Counted from the stretch's first letter, positions 16,816 to 26,248 are shown. The stretch: DNA of 64,000 nucleotides from Asticcacaulis sp. AC402 (GCF_000495835.1 NZ_AWGC01000012.1:1-64000), one strand, 5' to 3'. Notes: generated by a model not told the origin, from the letters alone. Translations and numbers: made by a program.

Positions 16816-17352
16816 TTAGCCGACCTTGCCGATGGTATTGTCTGGTTTGACCTCGACGTCCGGAGTCAGGGCGTGGTCATTGGCGTCCTTGGGGGCGTCG
16901 AACCTGTGGTCCTTGTCCGGAGGGAAGTATTCCTTGTCCTCGCCGGCCTGGTTCAGTTCGTGGGCCGAGAACACCGTCTTGCCCTCGTAGGTGACAAAGT
17001 CGACGGCGTTGGCTTCCGAAGGATCGGCATTCAGGTTATCGCCGTCGTACGGTGCCTGGGTAACGCCGCCGGCGTCGTCGGCGATGACCTCAGCGGCATT
17101 TTCCTGGACCTCAGTCGCATAGGTCGGATCGCCGGCGGCGGAGGCGTCACGTGCCGTGCCGCCCTGGACGGACAGATTGCCCGTCAAGCCGGCCGTGGCG
17201 GCAAAAGCGCTGCCACTCTGGAACGGGTTCATGCCGCCCAGGTTCTGGTCCTGCTCGGCGGCCGACTGGCTCTGGCCGGCGTTCTCGCCGAACAAATCCG
17301 GGGCATTACCGGTGGAAGTCTGGAAGTTGCGATCGTCGCTCGGCTTGTCCAT
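16816..17352 (-). CDS. Acidic hydrophilic protein of unknown function
   Basis: 178 residues with no signal peptide or membrane segment. It is rich in Ala, Asp, Asn, Gln and Gly, and low in hydrophobic residues: an N-terminal half with SAAEQDQNLGGMNPFQSG and a C-terminal half with VTYEGKTVFSAHELNQAGEDKEYFPPDK (key motif TYEGKTVFS). It is probably largely disordered. I do not recognise it. A good upstream site (GAGGACCGTC) supports the ATG at 17352. Alone between repeat copy 2 and acs. Confidence 0.7.
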   Translation of the reverse strand: MDKPSDDRNFQTSTGNAPDLFGENAGQSQSAAEQDQNLGGMNPFQSGSAFAATAGLTGNLSVQGGTARDASAAGDPTYATEVQENAAEVIADDAGGVTQAPYDGDNLNADPSEANAVDFVTYEGKTVFSAHELNQAGEDKEYFPPDKDHRFDAPKDANDHALTPDVEVKPDNTIGKVG

Positions 17353-17450
17353 GACGGTCCTCCTGAGGGGTGTTTAGCCCGTCAGTATAGGCGCATGGAC
17401 ATAAGGGCGGAGGCGGCATTGCGCCCTTACTCCATAAGGGAAAAATAAGC

Positions 17451-19391
17451 TTAGTTCAGCCCCTTGGCGCCCTCGATCAGGTCCGCCACCACCGACGGAT
17501 CGGCCAGGGTCGAGATATCGCCCAGGTTCGACACATCCCCCTCGGCGATCTTGCGCAGAATGCGGCGCATGATCTTCCCCGACCGCGTCTTGGGCAAGCC
17601 CGGCGCGAACTGGATGACGTCCGGCGAGGCGATCGGTCCAATCTCGCGGCGCACCCAGTTGCGCAGCTCGACCTTCAACGCGTCCGTGCCTTCAATTCCC
17701 TGTTTCAGGGTGACGTAGCACCAGATTCCCTGGCCCTTGATATCGTGCGGGTAGCCGACGACCGCGGCCTCGGTAACATCGCTGTGGGCAACCAGGGCAC
17801 TTTCGACCTCGGCCGTGCCGAGCCTGTGGCCCGAGACGTTCAGAACGTCATCGACCCGGCCGGTGATCCAGTAATAGCCGTCCTCGTCGCGGCGGCAACC
17901 GTCACCGGTGAAATACATGCCGGGATAGGTCGAGAAGTAGGTTTCCAGGAAACGGGCATGGTCACCGAAAACGGTGCGCATCTGCCCCGGCCATGAGTCG
18001 GTCAGGCACAGGTTGCCCTCGGTGGCACCGTCCAGCACCTTGCCCTCGGCATCGACCAGGCAGGGCTGGACACCCGGCAGGGGCTGGGTCGCGGAGCCTG
18101 GTTTCAGCGGCGTGGCACCCGGTACCGGAGAAATCAGAATGCCGCCGGTTTCGGTCTGCCACCAGGTGTCGACGATGGGGCAGCGGCTGTCGCCGACCAC
18201 CCTGTGGTACCACAGCCAGGCTTCGGGATTGATCGGCTCGCCGACCGAACCCAGCAAACGCAAGCTTGCGCGCGACGATGCTTTCACCGGCACCTCGCCG
18301 TCGCGCATCAGGGCGCGAATGGCCGTCGGGGCGGTGTAGAAGATGTTGACCTGGTGCTTGTCGATCACCTGCCAGAAACGGCTGACGGTCGGATAGTTGG
18401 GCACGCCCTCGAACATCAGGGTGGTGCCGCCATTGGCCAGAGGCCCGTACAGCACATACGAATGGCCGGTCACCCAGCCGATATCGGCCGTGCACCAGTA
18501 GACGTCGCCATCCTGGTAGTCGAACACGGTCTTGTGGGTATAGGCCGCCCAGGCGAGGTAGCCGGCCGTGGTGTGCAGCACCCCCTTGGGTTTGCCGGTG
18601 GAGCCCGAGGTATAGAGGATGAACAAGGGATCTTCGGCACTCATCGGCTCGGGCGGGCAGTCAGCCGACATGGCTTCCAGCGCCTTGGGAACGCTGATGT
18701 CACGGCCGCTATGGGTCAGATAGTGGGCAGCCGTATGTTCGACCACCAGGACATGCCGGACCTTGGGGCATTGCAGCAGGGCGAGATCGACATTGGCCTT
18801 TAGCGGGATGGTCTTGCCGCCGCGCAAACCCTCATTGGCGGTGACAACGATGTCCGACTGGCAATCGAGAATCCGGCCGGCGATGCTGTCGGGCGAAAAA
18901 CCGCCGAAGACGACCGAGTGAACCGCGCCGATACGGCTGCAGGCCAGCATGAAGTAGGCAGCTTCCGGCACCATCGGCATGTAGATGGTGACGCGGTCGC
19001 CCTTCTTGACACCGTGGGCCTTGAGCAGGTTGGCGCGTTTATTAACCGCTTCGGACAGCTGGGCATAGGTGATGTGTTCGGAAACGCCGGGATCGTCGCC
19101 TTCGAAGATGATGGCGGTCTGGTCGGCGCGGGTACGCAGGTGACGGTCGATGCAGTTGGCCGAAACGTTGAGGACACCGTCGTGGAACCAGCGGATGCGG
19201 AAGTCCGAGCGGTTGAACGACACGTCCTTGACCTGACTGTACGCCTTAATCCAGTCGAGGGCATCGCCTAAGGATCGCCAGTAATGTTCGGGGTCGGCGG
19301 CGAAGCCATCATGCTGAGCTTTCAGGCCGCTGGCGGTCAGGGTGCCAGGACGGATGAAGTCGCCGGGAACGCGGAAAAAATGATCTGGCAT
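17451..19391 (-). CDS. acs: Acetyl-CoA synthetase (AMP-forming)
   Basis: The 646-residue enzyme activates acetate to acetyl-CoA via acetyl-AMP. The full set of ANL-superfamily motifs is present: phosphate loop [32 protein letters not shown], hinge [14 protein letters not shown] and C-terminal [11 protein letters not shown] with the lysine that is both catalytic and the usual acetylation target. It allows growth on acetate and recovery of overflow acetate. It is divergent from the creatininase-family gene; no patA or cobB homologue is adjacent. Confidence 0.97.
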   Translation of the reverse strand: MPDHFFRVPGDFIRPGTLTASGLKAQHDGFAADPEHYWRSLGDALDWIKAYSQVKDVSFNRSDFRIRWFHDGVLNVSANCIDRHLRTRADQTAIIFEGDDPGVSEHITYAQLSEAVNKRANLLKAHGVKKGDRVTIYMPMVPEAAYFMLACSRIGAVHSVVFGGFSPDSIAGRILDCQSDIVVTANEGLRGGKTIPLKANVDLALLQCPKVRHVLVVEHTAAHYLTHSGRDISVPKALEAMSADCPPEPMSAEDPLFILYTSGSTGKPKGVLHTTAGYLAWAAYTHKTVFDYQDGDVYWCTADIGWVTGHSYVLYGPLANGGTTLMFEGVPNYPTVSRFWQVIDKHQVNIFYTAPTAIRALMRDGEVPVKASSRASLRLLGSVGEPINPEAWLWYHRVVGDSRCPIVDTWWQTETGGILISPVPGATPLKPGSATQPLPGVQPCLVDAEGKVLDGATEGNLCLTDSWPGQMRTVFGDHARFLETYFSTYPGMYFTGDGCRRDEDGYYWITGRVDDVLNVSGHRLGTAEVESALVAHSDVTEAAVVGYPHDIKGQGIWCYVTLKQGIEGTDALKVELRNWVRREIGPIASPDVIQFAPGLPKTRSGKIMRRILRKIAEGDVSNLGDISTLADPSVVADLIEGAKGLN

Positions 19392-19575
19392 GGCGGCAGT
19401 TTCCTCTGCATTTTCTCGTTCTGGCCCCTTTGCGACCCAAAAGAACCAACGGGATTTTTCGTTGCCCGGACCTTAGGGAAACGCGAATCCGAAGTCCATA
19501 AGACCAATGCGAAAAAGATGGCGCCCCCGCAATAAACGTCTTAAGACGTCGCAGTTTGCGACAGGAGTTCAAGAC

Positions 19576-20313
19576 ATGCTGCTGGCTTTTTCCACCTGGC
19601 CCGAGATCGATGCGCGCCTGAAGTCGTCGCGCACCGTCATCATCCCGATCGGCTCCAATGAGCAGCATGGCCCGATGGGGTTGCTGGGTACAGACTGGCT
19701 GTGTCCGGAAATCATCGCCCATGCCGCCGAAAAGGAGGGCGACCTTCTGATCGCGCCGACTTTCAATATCGGTATGGCCCAGCATCACCTCGGCTTTTCC
19801 GGTACGATTTCCCTGCGGCCATCGACCTTCATGGCGGCGATTTCCGACTGGGTGAACTCGCTGGCGCGACATGGCTTCGACCGCATCTATTTCCTCAATG
19901 GCCACGGCGGCAATGTCGCCACCATAGAGGCGGCCTTTTCCGAGATCTATTCGGACTATTCTTACTCTGCAGAAGCCTGCCCCTTCATCCTGAAGCTGCG
20001 CAACTGGTGGGACCTTCCCGGCATTGCACGCCTTTGCGCCAGGATTTACCCGACCGGCCACGGCACCCATGCCACCCCATCAGAGATCGCCGTGACCTTT
20101 GCCGCCTATCCCGACCGGGTGAAATCGCACCTGATGGAGCCGCAAATCGCGCCCAGCGGCCCGATCCGCGACGCGCTGGATTACCGGGCGCGGTTCCCCG
20201 ACGGCCGCATCGGCTCGGACTCATCCCTGGCTACCGTCGAAGACGGCCGCGCGATCATCGCCGCCTCGGTCACCGGGCTGATTGAAGATATCGCCAAGTT
20301 CGACGCGGACTAG
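19576..20313 (+). CDS. Creatininase-family amidohydrolase
   Basis: I start at ATG 19576, preceded by AGGAG at a good distance, giving 245 residues. The metal ligands of the creatininase fold are visible: NEQHGP (Glu, His), GTDWLCPE (Asp), NGHGGN (His) and HGTHATPSE (Glu). Family members cleave cyclic amides, e.g. creatinine or mycofactocin and riboflavin/F420 pathway intermediates; nothing adjacent identifies the substrate. The TAG stop overlaps a family-2 repeat. Confidence 0.88.
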   Translation: MLLAFSTWPEIDARLKSSRTVIIPIGSNEQHGPMGLLGTDWLCPEIIAHAAEKEGDLLIAPTFNIGMAQHHLGFSGTISLRPSTFMAAISDWVNSLARHGFDRIYFLNGHGGNVATIEAAFSEIYSDYSYSAEACPFILKLRNWWDLPGIARLCARIYPTGHGTHATPSEIAVTFAAYPDRVKSHLMEPQIAPSGPIRDALDYRARFPDGRIGSDSSLATVEDGRAIIAASVTGLIEDIAKFDAD

Positions 20314-20413
20314 AGCGGGATGAGTTTTGATGGAATCAAAACCCCGCTCTAACTTTTTGTTTTGTCGCGCAATTTTTCCGAAAAGTGGCGTCCACTTTAT
20401 CGGATTGCGCTCT
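20312..20413. repeat. Family-2 stop-codon repeat, copy 3
   Basis: A full-length, near-consensus copy. It starts AGAGCGGGATGAGTTTTGATGG, whose left part can fold back with ATCAAAACC...CGCTCTA. It ends with CCACTTTATCGGATTGCGCT. The left end shares bases with the TAG stop of the creatininase-family gene (20311-20313). Confidence 0.85.
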
Positions 20414-20541
20414 AGCAGCCTGTCGGATTGGGCGTCACGCTTCTACATAAGCTATTGATTTTATAGACATTTAAATTCAAGGCCGAAACTACGATCTTGA
20501 ATTAAATCAACGACTTAAGTTTTCAATCCGACAGACTGCTA
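20413..20541. mobile_element. Short TIR element (MITE-like) ending in the htpG stop codon
   Basis: 18-bp terminal inverted repeats at 20413-20430 (TAGCAGCCTGTCGGATTG) and 20524-20541 match at 17 of 18 positions and bound 129 bp of AT-rich DNA with no gene. TA at both ends could be a target duplication. The outermost TAG of the right repeat, read on the minus strand, is the stop codon of htpG. The termini look like those of a DNA transposon, but no transposase is present. Confidence 0.75.
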
Positions 20542-22434
20542 ACGTTCCACTGCCAGAGCGGTGGCAAAGAGCCTCGACAGGCGCTCGGCGAAAGCACGCG
20601 GATTCGCCGGCTTGTCGCCGTCGAGAATTCTGGCTTCGTCGAGCAACAACCACGCGGCATCCTCCCTCGCCGCTCCCTCTGACCGACCGGAGATCTGTTT
20701 TACCAACTCGCTCTGGGCGTTGATCTCCAGCACGGGCTTGGAAGCCGTTTGCAACCGGCCGGCACTTTTCAGGATCTTCTCAAGTTGCCGGTCTGGTCCG
20801 TTTTCGGGGGCCACCAGACAAACAGCGCTCTGAGTCAGGCGTGAGGAGATGCGTACATCTGCAACCTCATCCTTCAGGGCTTCGCGGGCAAACGCGACAA
20901 ATTCGGCAACAGCTTCCGACGTTTCAGGCTTTTCATCCGTGGAGGCATCTTCGCCCGCGACGGCATCCAGATCCGCCAATCCCTGGGTTACGGAGTCCAA
21001 AGCCTTTCCCTCGAAGGTCTGTCCGGTCGGCGCCCAGAAGCTGTCCACGACGTCGGTCAGCAACAGGACCTCAATGCCCTTGGCGCGAAAGCCTTCCAGT
21101 TGCGGCGAGGCCTGCAACTGGTCGAGGTTTGTGCCCGTAATGTAGTAGATAGCCGTCTGGCCCGGCTTCATGTCCTTGACGTAATCGGCCAGGCTGCGCA
21201 TGCCATCGCCCGACGCCGTCGTGCGGAAACGCGCCAGCTTCAACAGCTGCTCGCGCCGTTCGTGGTCGTCGTAAATCCCTTCCTTAAGAACGGCGCCGAA
21301 GAGGCCCCACACCTTGTCAAAGGCTTCAGGATCGGAGTCCGCCAAGGTCTCAATTGCCGTCAAAATTCGGCCCGTCACGCCTTTTCGAATGGCGGTGAGG
21401 ACAGGGCTCTGCTGGATCATTTCACGTGAAATGTTGAGCGGCAAGTCAGAGGTGTCGACGACGCCACGCACGAAACGCAGGTAACGCGGCAACAGCTCGG
21501 CGTCGTCGGTGATGAACACCCGCTTCACATAGAGCTTCATTCGGCCGGCACGGTCGGCATCGAAGAGGTCAAACGGTTGAGACCCCGGCACAAAGGCCAG
21601 CGTCGTATACTCATGCCTGCCTTCGGCGCGGAAATGCACGTTCATCAGCGGATCGTCGTACTGTCCTGAGATGCCGCGGTAGAAATCGGCATAGTCCTCT
21701 TTGGATATTTCGCTCTTGGGCCGGGTCCACAGCGCCACGCCATCGGCAACGCTGACAGGGTCAGCGCCGTCTTTCTCGATCAGCTTGATCGGCACGGGAA
21801 CGTGACCGGACTGGTCGCGGATAATCTTTTCGACGGTCCACTTGCTGGTATAGGTCCTTGCATCCTCGTTGAGGTGCAAAACAACGCGCGTACCGCGTGT
21901 CAGACCTTCGGTTTCGGGGGCCTGGGCAATCGTATAACTGCCCTGTCCGTCCGAAGACCACAGCCAGGCTTCGGCCTGTCCAGCGCGGCGCGATACGACG
22001 TCGACCCGGTCCGCCACCATAAAGGACGAATAAAAGCCGACGCCAAACTGGCCGATCAACTCCGCCTTATCGCCCGCCTTGGCGGCTTCGATACGCTCCA
22101 GGAACAGCCGGGTTCCCGACCTTGCAATCGTCCCAAGCGCATCGATCATGTCCTCGCGACTCATGCCGATGCCGTTATCGTCGACGATCAGAGTCCGCGC
22201 CTCTTCGTTCAGCGAAATCAGGATACGCGCGGGCTCACCGTCGCTGACGAGTCCGCCATTCGATATCGACTCGTAGCGAAGTTTCTCACAGGCATCCGCC
22301 GCATTTGAAATCAGTTCACGCAGGAAGACATTTTTGTCGGAATACACCGAATGCACCATCATATGCAGAAGGCGACTGACGTCAGCTTCAAATGCATGCT
22401 GTTCGGATTTGGAAGCGTCTACGGTCGTTGTCAT
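20539..22434 (-). CDS. htpG: Molecular chaperone HtpG (Hsp90)
   Basis: This 631-residue Hsp90 is the usual bacterial length. The GHKL ATPase domain shows ELISNAADACEKLRY (key N and D), DNGIGM, and GQFGVGFYSSFMVAD. The middle domain shows RGVVDTSDLPLNISREM. The C-terminal dimerisation domain ends LSRLFATALAVER. It is an ATP-dependent cytosolic chaperone, probably heat-induced, though I see no clear heat-shock promoter. The TAG stop is supplied by the terminal repeat of a MITE-like element, so the original C-terminus may have been slightly different. Confidence 0.97.
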   Translation of the reverse strand: MTTTVDASKSEQHAFEADVSRLLHMMVHSVYSDKNVFLRELISNAADACEKLRYESISNGGLVSDGEPARILISLNEEARTLIVDDNGIGMSREDMIDALGTIARSGTRLFLERIEAAKAGDKAELIGQFGVGFYSSFMVADRVDVVSRRAGQAEAWLWSSDGQGSYTIAQAPETEGLTRGTRVVLHLNEDARTYTSKWTVEKIIRDQSGHVPVPIKLIEKDGADPVSVADGVALWTRPKSEISKEDYADFYRGISGQYDDPLMNVHFRAEGRHEYTTLAFVPGSQPFDLFDADRAGRMKLYVKRVFITDDAELLPRYLRFVRGVVDTSDLPLNISREMIQQSPVLTAIRKGVTGRILTAIETLADSDPEAFDKVWGLFGAVLKEGIYDDHERREQLLKLARFRTTASGDGMRSLADYVKDMKPGQTAIYYITGTNLDQLQASPQLEGFRAKGIEVLLLTDVVDSFWAPTGQTFEGKALDSVTQGLADLDAVAGEDASTDEKPETSEAVAEFVAFAREALKDEVADVRISSRLTQSAVCLVAPENGPDRQLEKILKSAGRLQTASKPVLEINAQSELVKQISGRSEGAAREDAAWLLLDEARILDGDKPANPRAFAERLSRLFATALAVER

Positions 22435-22447
22435 GGCATGCCTCGCT

Positions 22448-22549
22448 AGAGCGGGATGCGTTTTGATCGAATCAAAACCCCACCCTAAGTTTTTGTTTTG
22501 TCACGCAATTTTTCCGCAAAGTGCTGCACACCTTATCGGATTGCGCTCT
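22448..22549. repeat. Family-2 repeat, copy 4
   Basis: Near-consensus copy from AGAGCGGGATGCG to CGGATTGCGCTCT. Unlike most copies it lies upstream of a gene (14 bp before the htpG start, in the promoter region) rather than at a stop codon. Confidence 0.8.
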
Positions 22550-22970
22550 GAATTTAGACCCGACGCATCAGATATTTTCGACACGCGAGAATTTCAAGGG
22601 CACAAACATGTTTTGGTGAGTGTTGTACAAAAGCATTTGAACACGCTTCGCAATGAACACTGAGCGCATTTGGCGAAGCAACCCCCTCTACCCGCATCCC
22701 TGTCAGCCAAGCGCATCGCGAGCCAGGCTGACGGTCACTACAGGAAAGACTGCCAGTTTTCAATCACTTGCTTCACCACAGTAGTGGCCCAGGCAAGGTC
22801 CCTGTCGGGCTCGACCGGAACCTGGCCAAAACGCGGAGGCCCTGCCTCTCCTGCCGGCAAAAAGGTGAAAAAACTCACAGCAGCCTAATGTCGTTCAATC
22901 TTCCCGCTATAAACACCTATTAAGCATAACACCTTAAGTCTGCGTCATCTGGTTGACACGAGGGAACCCC
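22550..22970. other. Intergenic region between htpG and the spermidine synthase-like gene
   Basis: About 420 bp without a confident gene. The only coding-looking stretch is a 46-codon minus-strand frame at 22738-22878. The remainder shows no repeat, RNA or clear promoter that I can defend. Confidence 0.5.
22738..22878 (-). CDS. Candidate small protein, 46 residues
   Basis: A GTG-started frame ending in TAG encodes MSFFTFLPAGEAGPPRFG followed by a segment ending VVKQVIENWQSFL. The composition looks protein-like (few Cys, balanced charges, an amphipathic C-terminal helix), whereas competing frames here are Cys- and Ser-rich. There is no strong ribosome-binding site. I do not recognise it. It could be a chance frame. 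Confidence 0.3.
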   Translation of the reverse strand: MSFFTFLPAGEAGPPRFGQVPVEPDRDLAWATTVVKQVIENWQSFL

Positions 22971-25196
22971 ATGTCCAGCTCCGCGACGGCGCCTGCCGTG
23001 CCCGTCCTGTCGCGCCCACCGGCGCTGTTTGTCGTTACCGTTTTCACCTCCGCCTTCCTCGTCTTCTTCGTCCAGCCCATGGTCGGCAAGCTGCTGCTAC
23101 CGATGCTGGGGGGCGCGCCGGCCGTGTGGAACACCTCCATGGCCTTCTTCCAGGCCGCCCTGCTGGCCGGCTACGGCTACGCCCACCTGCTGCAAAAGCT
23201 CAAGGGCTTCAAGACCCAGGTCCTGGTCCACGGTATCATGCTGGCCCTGGCCGGGCTGACCCTGCCGCTGCATGTGTCCGGCGTGCTGGGGGCACCCAAT
23301 CCGGAGCAGCCTATCCTGTGGCTTTTGGGCGTGCTGACCCTGTCGATCGGCGCGCCTTTCGCCGTCCTGTCGGCCACCGCCCCTCTGGTCCAGGCCTGGT
23401 TCGCCCGCACCGCTGCGCTCGATCCGACCACCGGAAAAGCACCGGAGCCCTACAACCTCTATGCCGCTTCCAACCTGGGGAGCCTGCTGTCGCTGCTGGC
23501 CTATCCGATCCTCGTCGAGCCCCTGACCCTGTTGACGCATCAACGCCTGGGCTGGAGCCTCGGCTACGGCGTCCTGGCCGCCATGATCATCCTGCTGGGC
23601 CTCACCCAGAAGGCCCGCACTGCAGCGGCCGAACACGATGCCGCCACGCCGCGCCCGGACCTGCTGACCATGGCCAAGTGGGTGGCGCTGGCCGCCATTC
23701 CGTCCAGCCTGATGATTGGCGTCACCACCTATCTTTCGACCGACGTCGCCACCGCCCCCTTCCTTTGGGTAATCCCGCTGGCCCTCTACCTTGTGACGTT
23801 CATCCTTGCCTTTTCCAGCCGCCAGATCATCAGCCGCAAATATCTCCTGCTGGCCCAGGCCCTCGGGCTTGGCGTATGCCTGTACCTGCTGCCGCTGCAG
23901 ACCAGCAGCATCCTGCTCCACCTGTTCGTCCACCTTTTGTGTTTCTTCCTGACGGCATGGGTGTGCCACACCGCCCTGGCCCAGGCCCGGCCGGCGCCGG
24001 GTCACCTCACCCTCTACTATCTCTGCCTGTCCCTGGGTGGTGTGATCGGCGGCGGCTTCAACGCCTTCGTCGCCCCGGTGCTGTTTGACACCATTTTCGA
24101 GTACATTCTGATCCTGGCGGTAGCGTGCGCCGCCCGGCCGTGGGGGGATGGCTGGGTCCGTCGCGACGTCATCTGGCTGACGACAGGGATCGTCGCCGCG
24201 CTGGCCATGGCAGGTCTCGGTTTTGTAACGGTTTCCGAGGAGCTGGGCAGCGCTCTCGCCAAAACCTTTTTCGCCATCGCCATCGTCTCAATCATCGCCT
24301 TGCACCATCGCGGACTGCTGATGGCGCTCATCGCCGTCCTGGTGTCCATGGCATTGCAGGTATTCAACCATCCGGGCAACCTGATCGAAACCGATCGCAA
24401 TTTTTTCGGCGTCATCCGCGTGTCGGATGTTGAAGACCCGACGCTGGGGCCCATCCGCGAAATGATTCATGGCACAACCCTGCACGGCGCCCAACGCCGG
24501 CTGGCCGGGACGCAATGCCAGGCCCTCACCTATTACGGACCGAAAGCGGCGATCGGCCAGACCTTTACCCTGCAGCAGGCTCGCAGTCCGTCGCTGGAGC
24601 TGGCGACCGTGGGCCTGGGCGTCGGTACGGTTGCCACCTATGTCCGGCCAGGCGATCGCCTGACCTTCTATGAGATCGACCCCGAAGTGATGCGCCTCGC
24701 GCGCAATCCGGAACGCTTTACCTTTATCTCGCATTGCGCCCAGGGCCCGGTCGACTTCCGCACCGGCGATGCCCGGTTGACCCTGGCGCCTTTGCCGCAA
24801 GGTGAGTTGGACCTGCTGCTGGTCGATGCCTTTACATCCGACGCCGTGCCGGCGCATCTGCTGACCGCCGAGGCAATCGCCATGTACCTGTCCAAGCTGA
24901 GCGACGACGGGGTGGTGGTTTTCCATCTCAGCAACCGGCACCTGGAACTGCGCAGCCCCGTCATTGCGGCGGTGCTTCAGGCAGGTGGCGTATCCCTCAC
25001 TCAGGTCAGTCCGGCGGCGGCCAAAGACAGCCGGATCCGCACGGCCTCGATCGTCGTCGTGGCGGGCAAGAGCGACCGGGCCCTGGCCCCCTTCCTTGCC
25101 GATCCGCGCTGGGAAGGCCGCAGCCCGGGTAAGGTCAAGGCCTGGACCGACGACTACATGAACGTCATAGGGGCGATGTTCCGGCCGCAGTATTGA
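22971..25196 (+). CDS. Membrane-fused spermidine synthase-like protein
   Basis: 741 residues from ATG 22971. The N-terminal half, about residues 20-480, is hydrophobic with roughly a dozen membrane segments (SAFLVFFVQPMVGKLLLPMLGG, SKL-type start). The C-terminal 230 residues have the spermidine/spermine synthase Rossmann fold: GLGVGTVATYVRPGDRLTFYEIDPEVMRLAR (key GxGxGT and EID) and GDARLTLAP, then VDAFTSDAVP. Such fusions are widespread, but aminopropyl transfer is unproven for them. No speD or speE neighbour is seen, so polyamine synthesis is only a family-based suggestion. Confidence 0.88.
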   Translation: MSSSATAPAVPVLSRPPALFVVTVFTSAFLVFFVQPMVGKLLLPMLGGAPAVWNTSMAFFQAALLAGYGYAHLLQKLKGFKTQVLVHGIMLALAGLTLPLHVSGVLGAPNPEQPILWLLGVLTLSIGAPFAVLSATAPLVQAWFARTAALDPTTGKAPEPYNLYAASNLGSLLSLLAYPILVEPLTLLTHQRLGWSLGYGVLAAMIILLGLTQKARTAAAEHDAATPRPDLLTMAKWVALAAIPSSLMIGVTTYLSTDVATAPFLWVIPLALYLVTFILAFSSRQIISRKYLLLAQALGLGVCLYLLPLQTSSILLHLFVHLLCFFLTAWVCHTALAQARPAPGHLTLYYLCLSLGGVIGGGFNAFVAPVLFDTIFEYILILAVACAARPWGDGWVRRDVIWLTTGIVAALAMAGLGFVTVSEELGSALAKTFFAIAIVSIIALHHRGLLMALIAVLVSMALQVFNHPGNLIETDRNFFGVIRVSDVEDPTLGPIREMIHGTTLHGAQRRLAGTQCQALTYYGPKAAIGQTFTLQQARSPSLELATVGLGVGTVATYVRPGDRLTFYEIDPEVMRLARNPERFTFISHCAQGPVDFRTGDARLTLAPLPQGELDLLLVDAFTSDAVPAHLLTAEAIAMYLSKLSDDGVVVFHLSNRHLELRSPVIAAVLQAGGVSLTQVSPAAAKDSRIRTASIVVVAGKSDRALAPFLADPRWEGRSPGKVKAWTDDYMNVIGAMFRPQY

Positions 25197-25287
25197 AGTT
25201 GCCGCCACACCTGAAGACGTGGCATGTCACGCCAATGTGAGTCTCCTGTCACGGAACTGGCACAAGAGTGTCATGGACCGCGCCTAA

Positions 25288-25323
25288 GCGGGATTCGCCC
25301 ACACGTGACGGGCGAATCCCCGC
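25288..25323. promoter_or_regulatory. Hairpin upstream of the YCII-like gene
   Basis: GGGATTCGCCC (25290-25300) pairs with GGGCGAATCCC (25310-25320) over 11 bp, with a 9-nt spacer. Each arm contains a GANTC site. No T-run follows, so an intrinsic terminator is unlikely; it could be a terminator relic, a protein site or a 5'-UTR hairpin. Confidence 0.4.
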
Positions 25324-25381
25324 AGCCGAGACTCTCCCATCACTTGAAGCCCGGCTGCCCGAAAACAACAGAGGTCACACC

Positions 25382-25744
25382 ATGAATCGCTACCTGTTCC
25401 TGTATTTTGGCGGCTCCGAGCCGACGGCGCCTGAAGAGATCGAAGCTACCATGGACGCCTGGACGGCCTATTTCGACAAGCTGGGCGACAAGATCATCGA
25501 CGGCGGTGCGCCCCTGGCGGACCGGACTTCGGTCGGCGGCAGCGTCATGAGCCAGGCCACCGGCTATTCGATCATCATCGCCGCCGACCTCGATGAGGCC
25601 CGGACTTTGAGCGACGGCCACCCCCATCTCATCACCGGCGGGACGATCGAAATCCTCGAATGCGTCGACATGGACATGGGCGGCGAAGAGGACGAGGAAG
25701 ACGACGAGGACGAAGACGAGATGGTCCGCGAAGCGGTAATCTAG
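25382..25744 (+). CDS. YCII-like protein with acidic tail
   Basis: The start ATG 25382 has AGAGG 7 nt upstream, giving 120 residues. The YCII/DGPF ferredoxin-like fold is visible: MNRYLFLYFGGSEP, AWTAYFDKLGDKIIDGGAPL, and the late segment DGHPHLITGGTIEILECVDM. These proteins have an unclear, possibly enzymatic role; some are linked to extracytoplasmic sigma factors, but none is adjacent. The last 20 or so residues are almost all Glu and Asp (EEDEEDDEDEDE), which is unusual for the family. The TAG stop overlaps a family-2 repeat. Confidence 0.82.
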   Translation: MNRYLFLYFGGSEPTAPEEIEATMDAWTAYFDKLGDKIIDGGAPLADRTSVGGSVMSQATGYSIIIAADLDEARTLSDGHPHLITGGTIEILECVDMDMGGEEDEEDDEDEDEMVREAVI

Positions 25745-25840
25745 AGCGGGTTGCGTTTTGATGGAATCAAAACTCCGCTCTCAGTTTATGTTTTGTCGCG
25801 CAGTTTGTCCGAGAGGTGCTTCACACTTTGTCGGACTACG
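25743..25840. repeat. Family-2 stop-codon repeat, copy 5
   Basis: Starts as TAGAGCGGG from the stop codon of the YCII-like gene (25742-25744); the right end (CACACTTTGTCGGACTACG) is degenerate. Confidence 0.75.
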
Positions 25841-25876
25841 AACTCGCTAAGCTGAAGTTGAATTAACCAGAATTTT

Positions 25877-25904
25877 GGGCGGCGATTTTCTCTCGCCGCC
25901 CTTT
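25877..25904 (+). terminator. Possible intrinsic terminator
   Basis: A perfect 9-bp stem GGGCGGCGA / TCGCCGCCC with a 7-nt loop, followed by only three T residues. It lies in the 600-bp gap between the YCII-like gene and the ArsR-type gene. The T-run is weak, so termination is uncertain. Confidence 0.4.
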
Positions 25905-25993
25905 CCCTGATTGTTCGGCGCGCTACGAAATGCCGCGCCGCAAAATTTTGGGAAACCATTTGGGTAAACCTTACCGTAGTGTCGGGCACGACC

Positions 25994-26110
25994 AGAGCGG
26001 GACGTGTGTTGATAGACCCAAAACCACGCTCTGCTTTTTTGTTTTGTCGCGCAGTTTATCCGAAAACGGGAGCGCCCGTGCGGGTGCGTCACACTTTATC
26101 GGATTGCGCT
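25994..26110. repeat. Family-2 repeat, copy 6
   Basis: A 117-bp copy of the longer variant that includes the ACGGGAGCGCCCGTGCG hairpin. It is followed after 3 bp by family-1 copy D. It does not touch a stop codon. Confidence 0.8.
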
Positions 26111-26113
26111 CAA

Positions 26114-26248
26114 ATACCAATCCACGATGACCTTGACTCATCGTGGATTGGCAAGGGCGACTGCCCGCCCGAGCTTACGCGAGGAGCCATGCGGCGCTTG
26201 AGCTGAAAAATGCGAATACCGAGCGTCATTCTTTATGAGGCTTGGTAT
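26114..26248 (+). repeat. Family-1 MITE-like repeat, copy D
   Basis: 135 bp, from ATACCAATCC to GGCTTGGTAT, nearly identical to copy C at 14468 (one fewer A in an A-run, and GAGCGTC for AAGCGTC). Directly adjacent to family-2 copy 6, whose end may have been its insertion target. Confidence 0.85.

Noticed and set aside
22554-22763. Minus-strand 69-codon frame
   Set aside because: Cys- and Ser-rich translation, no start signal, overlaps the better small-ORF candidate.
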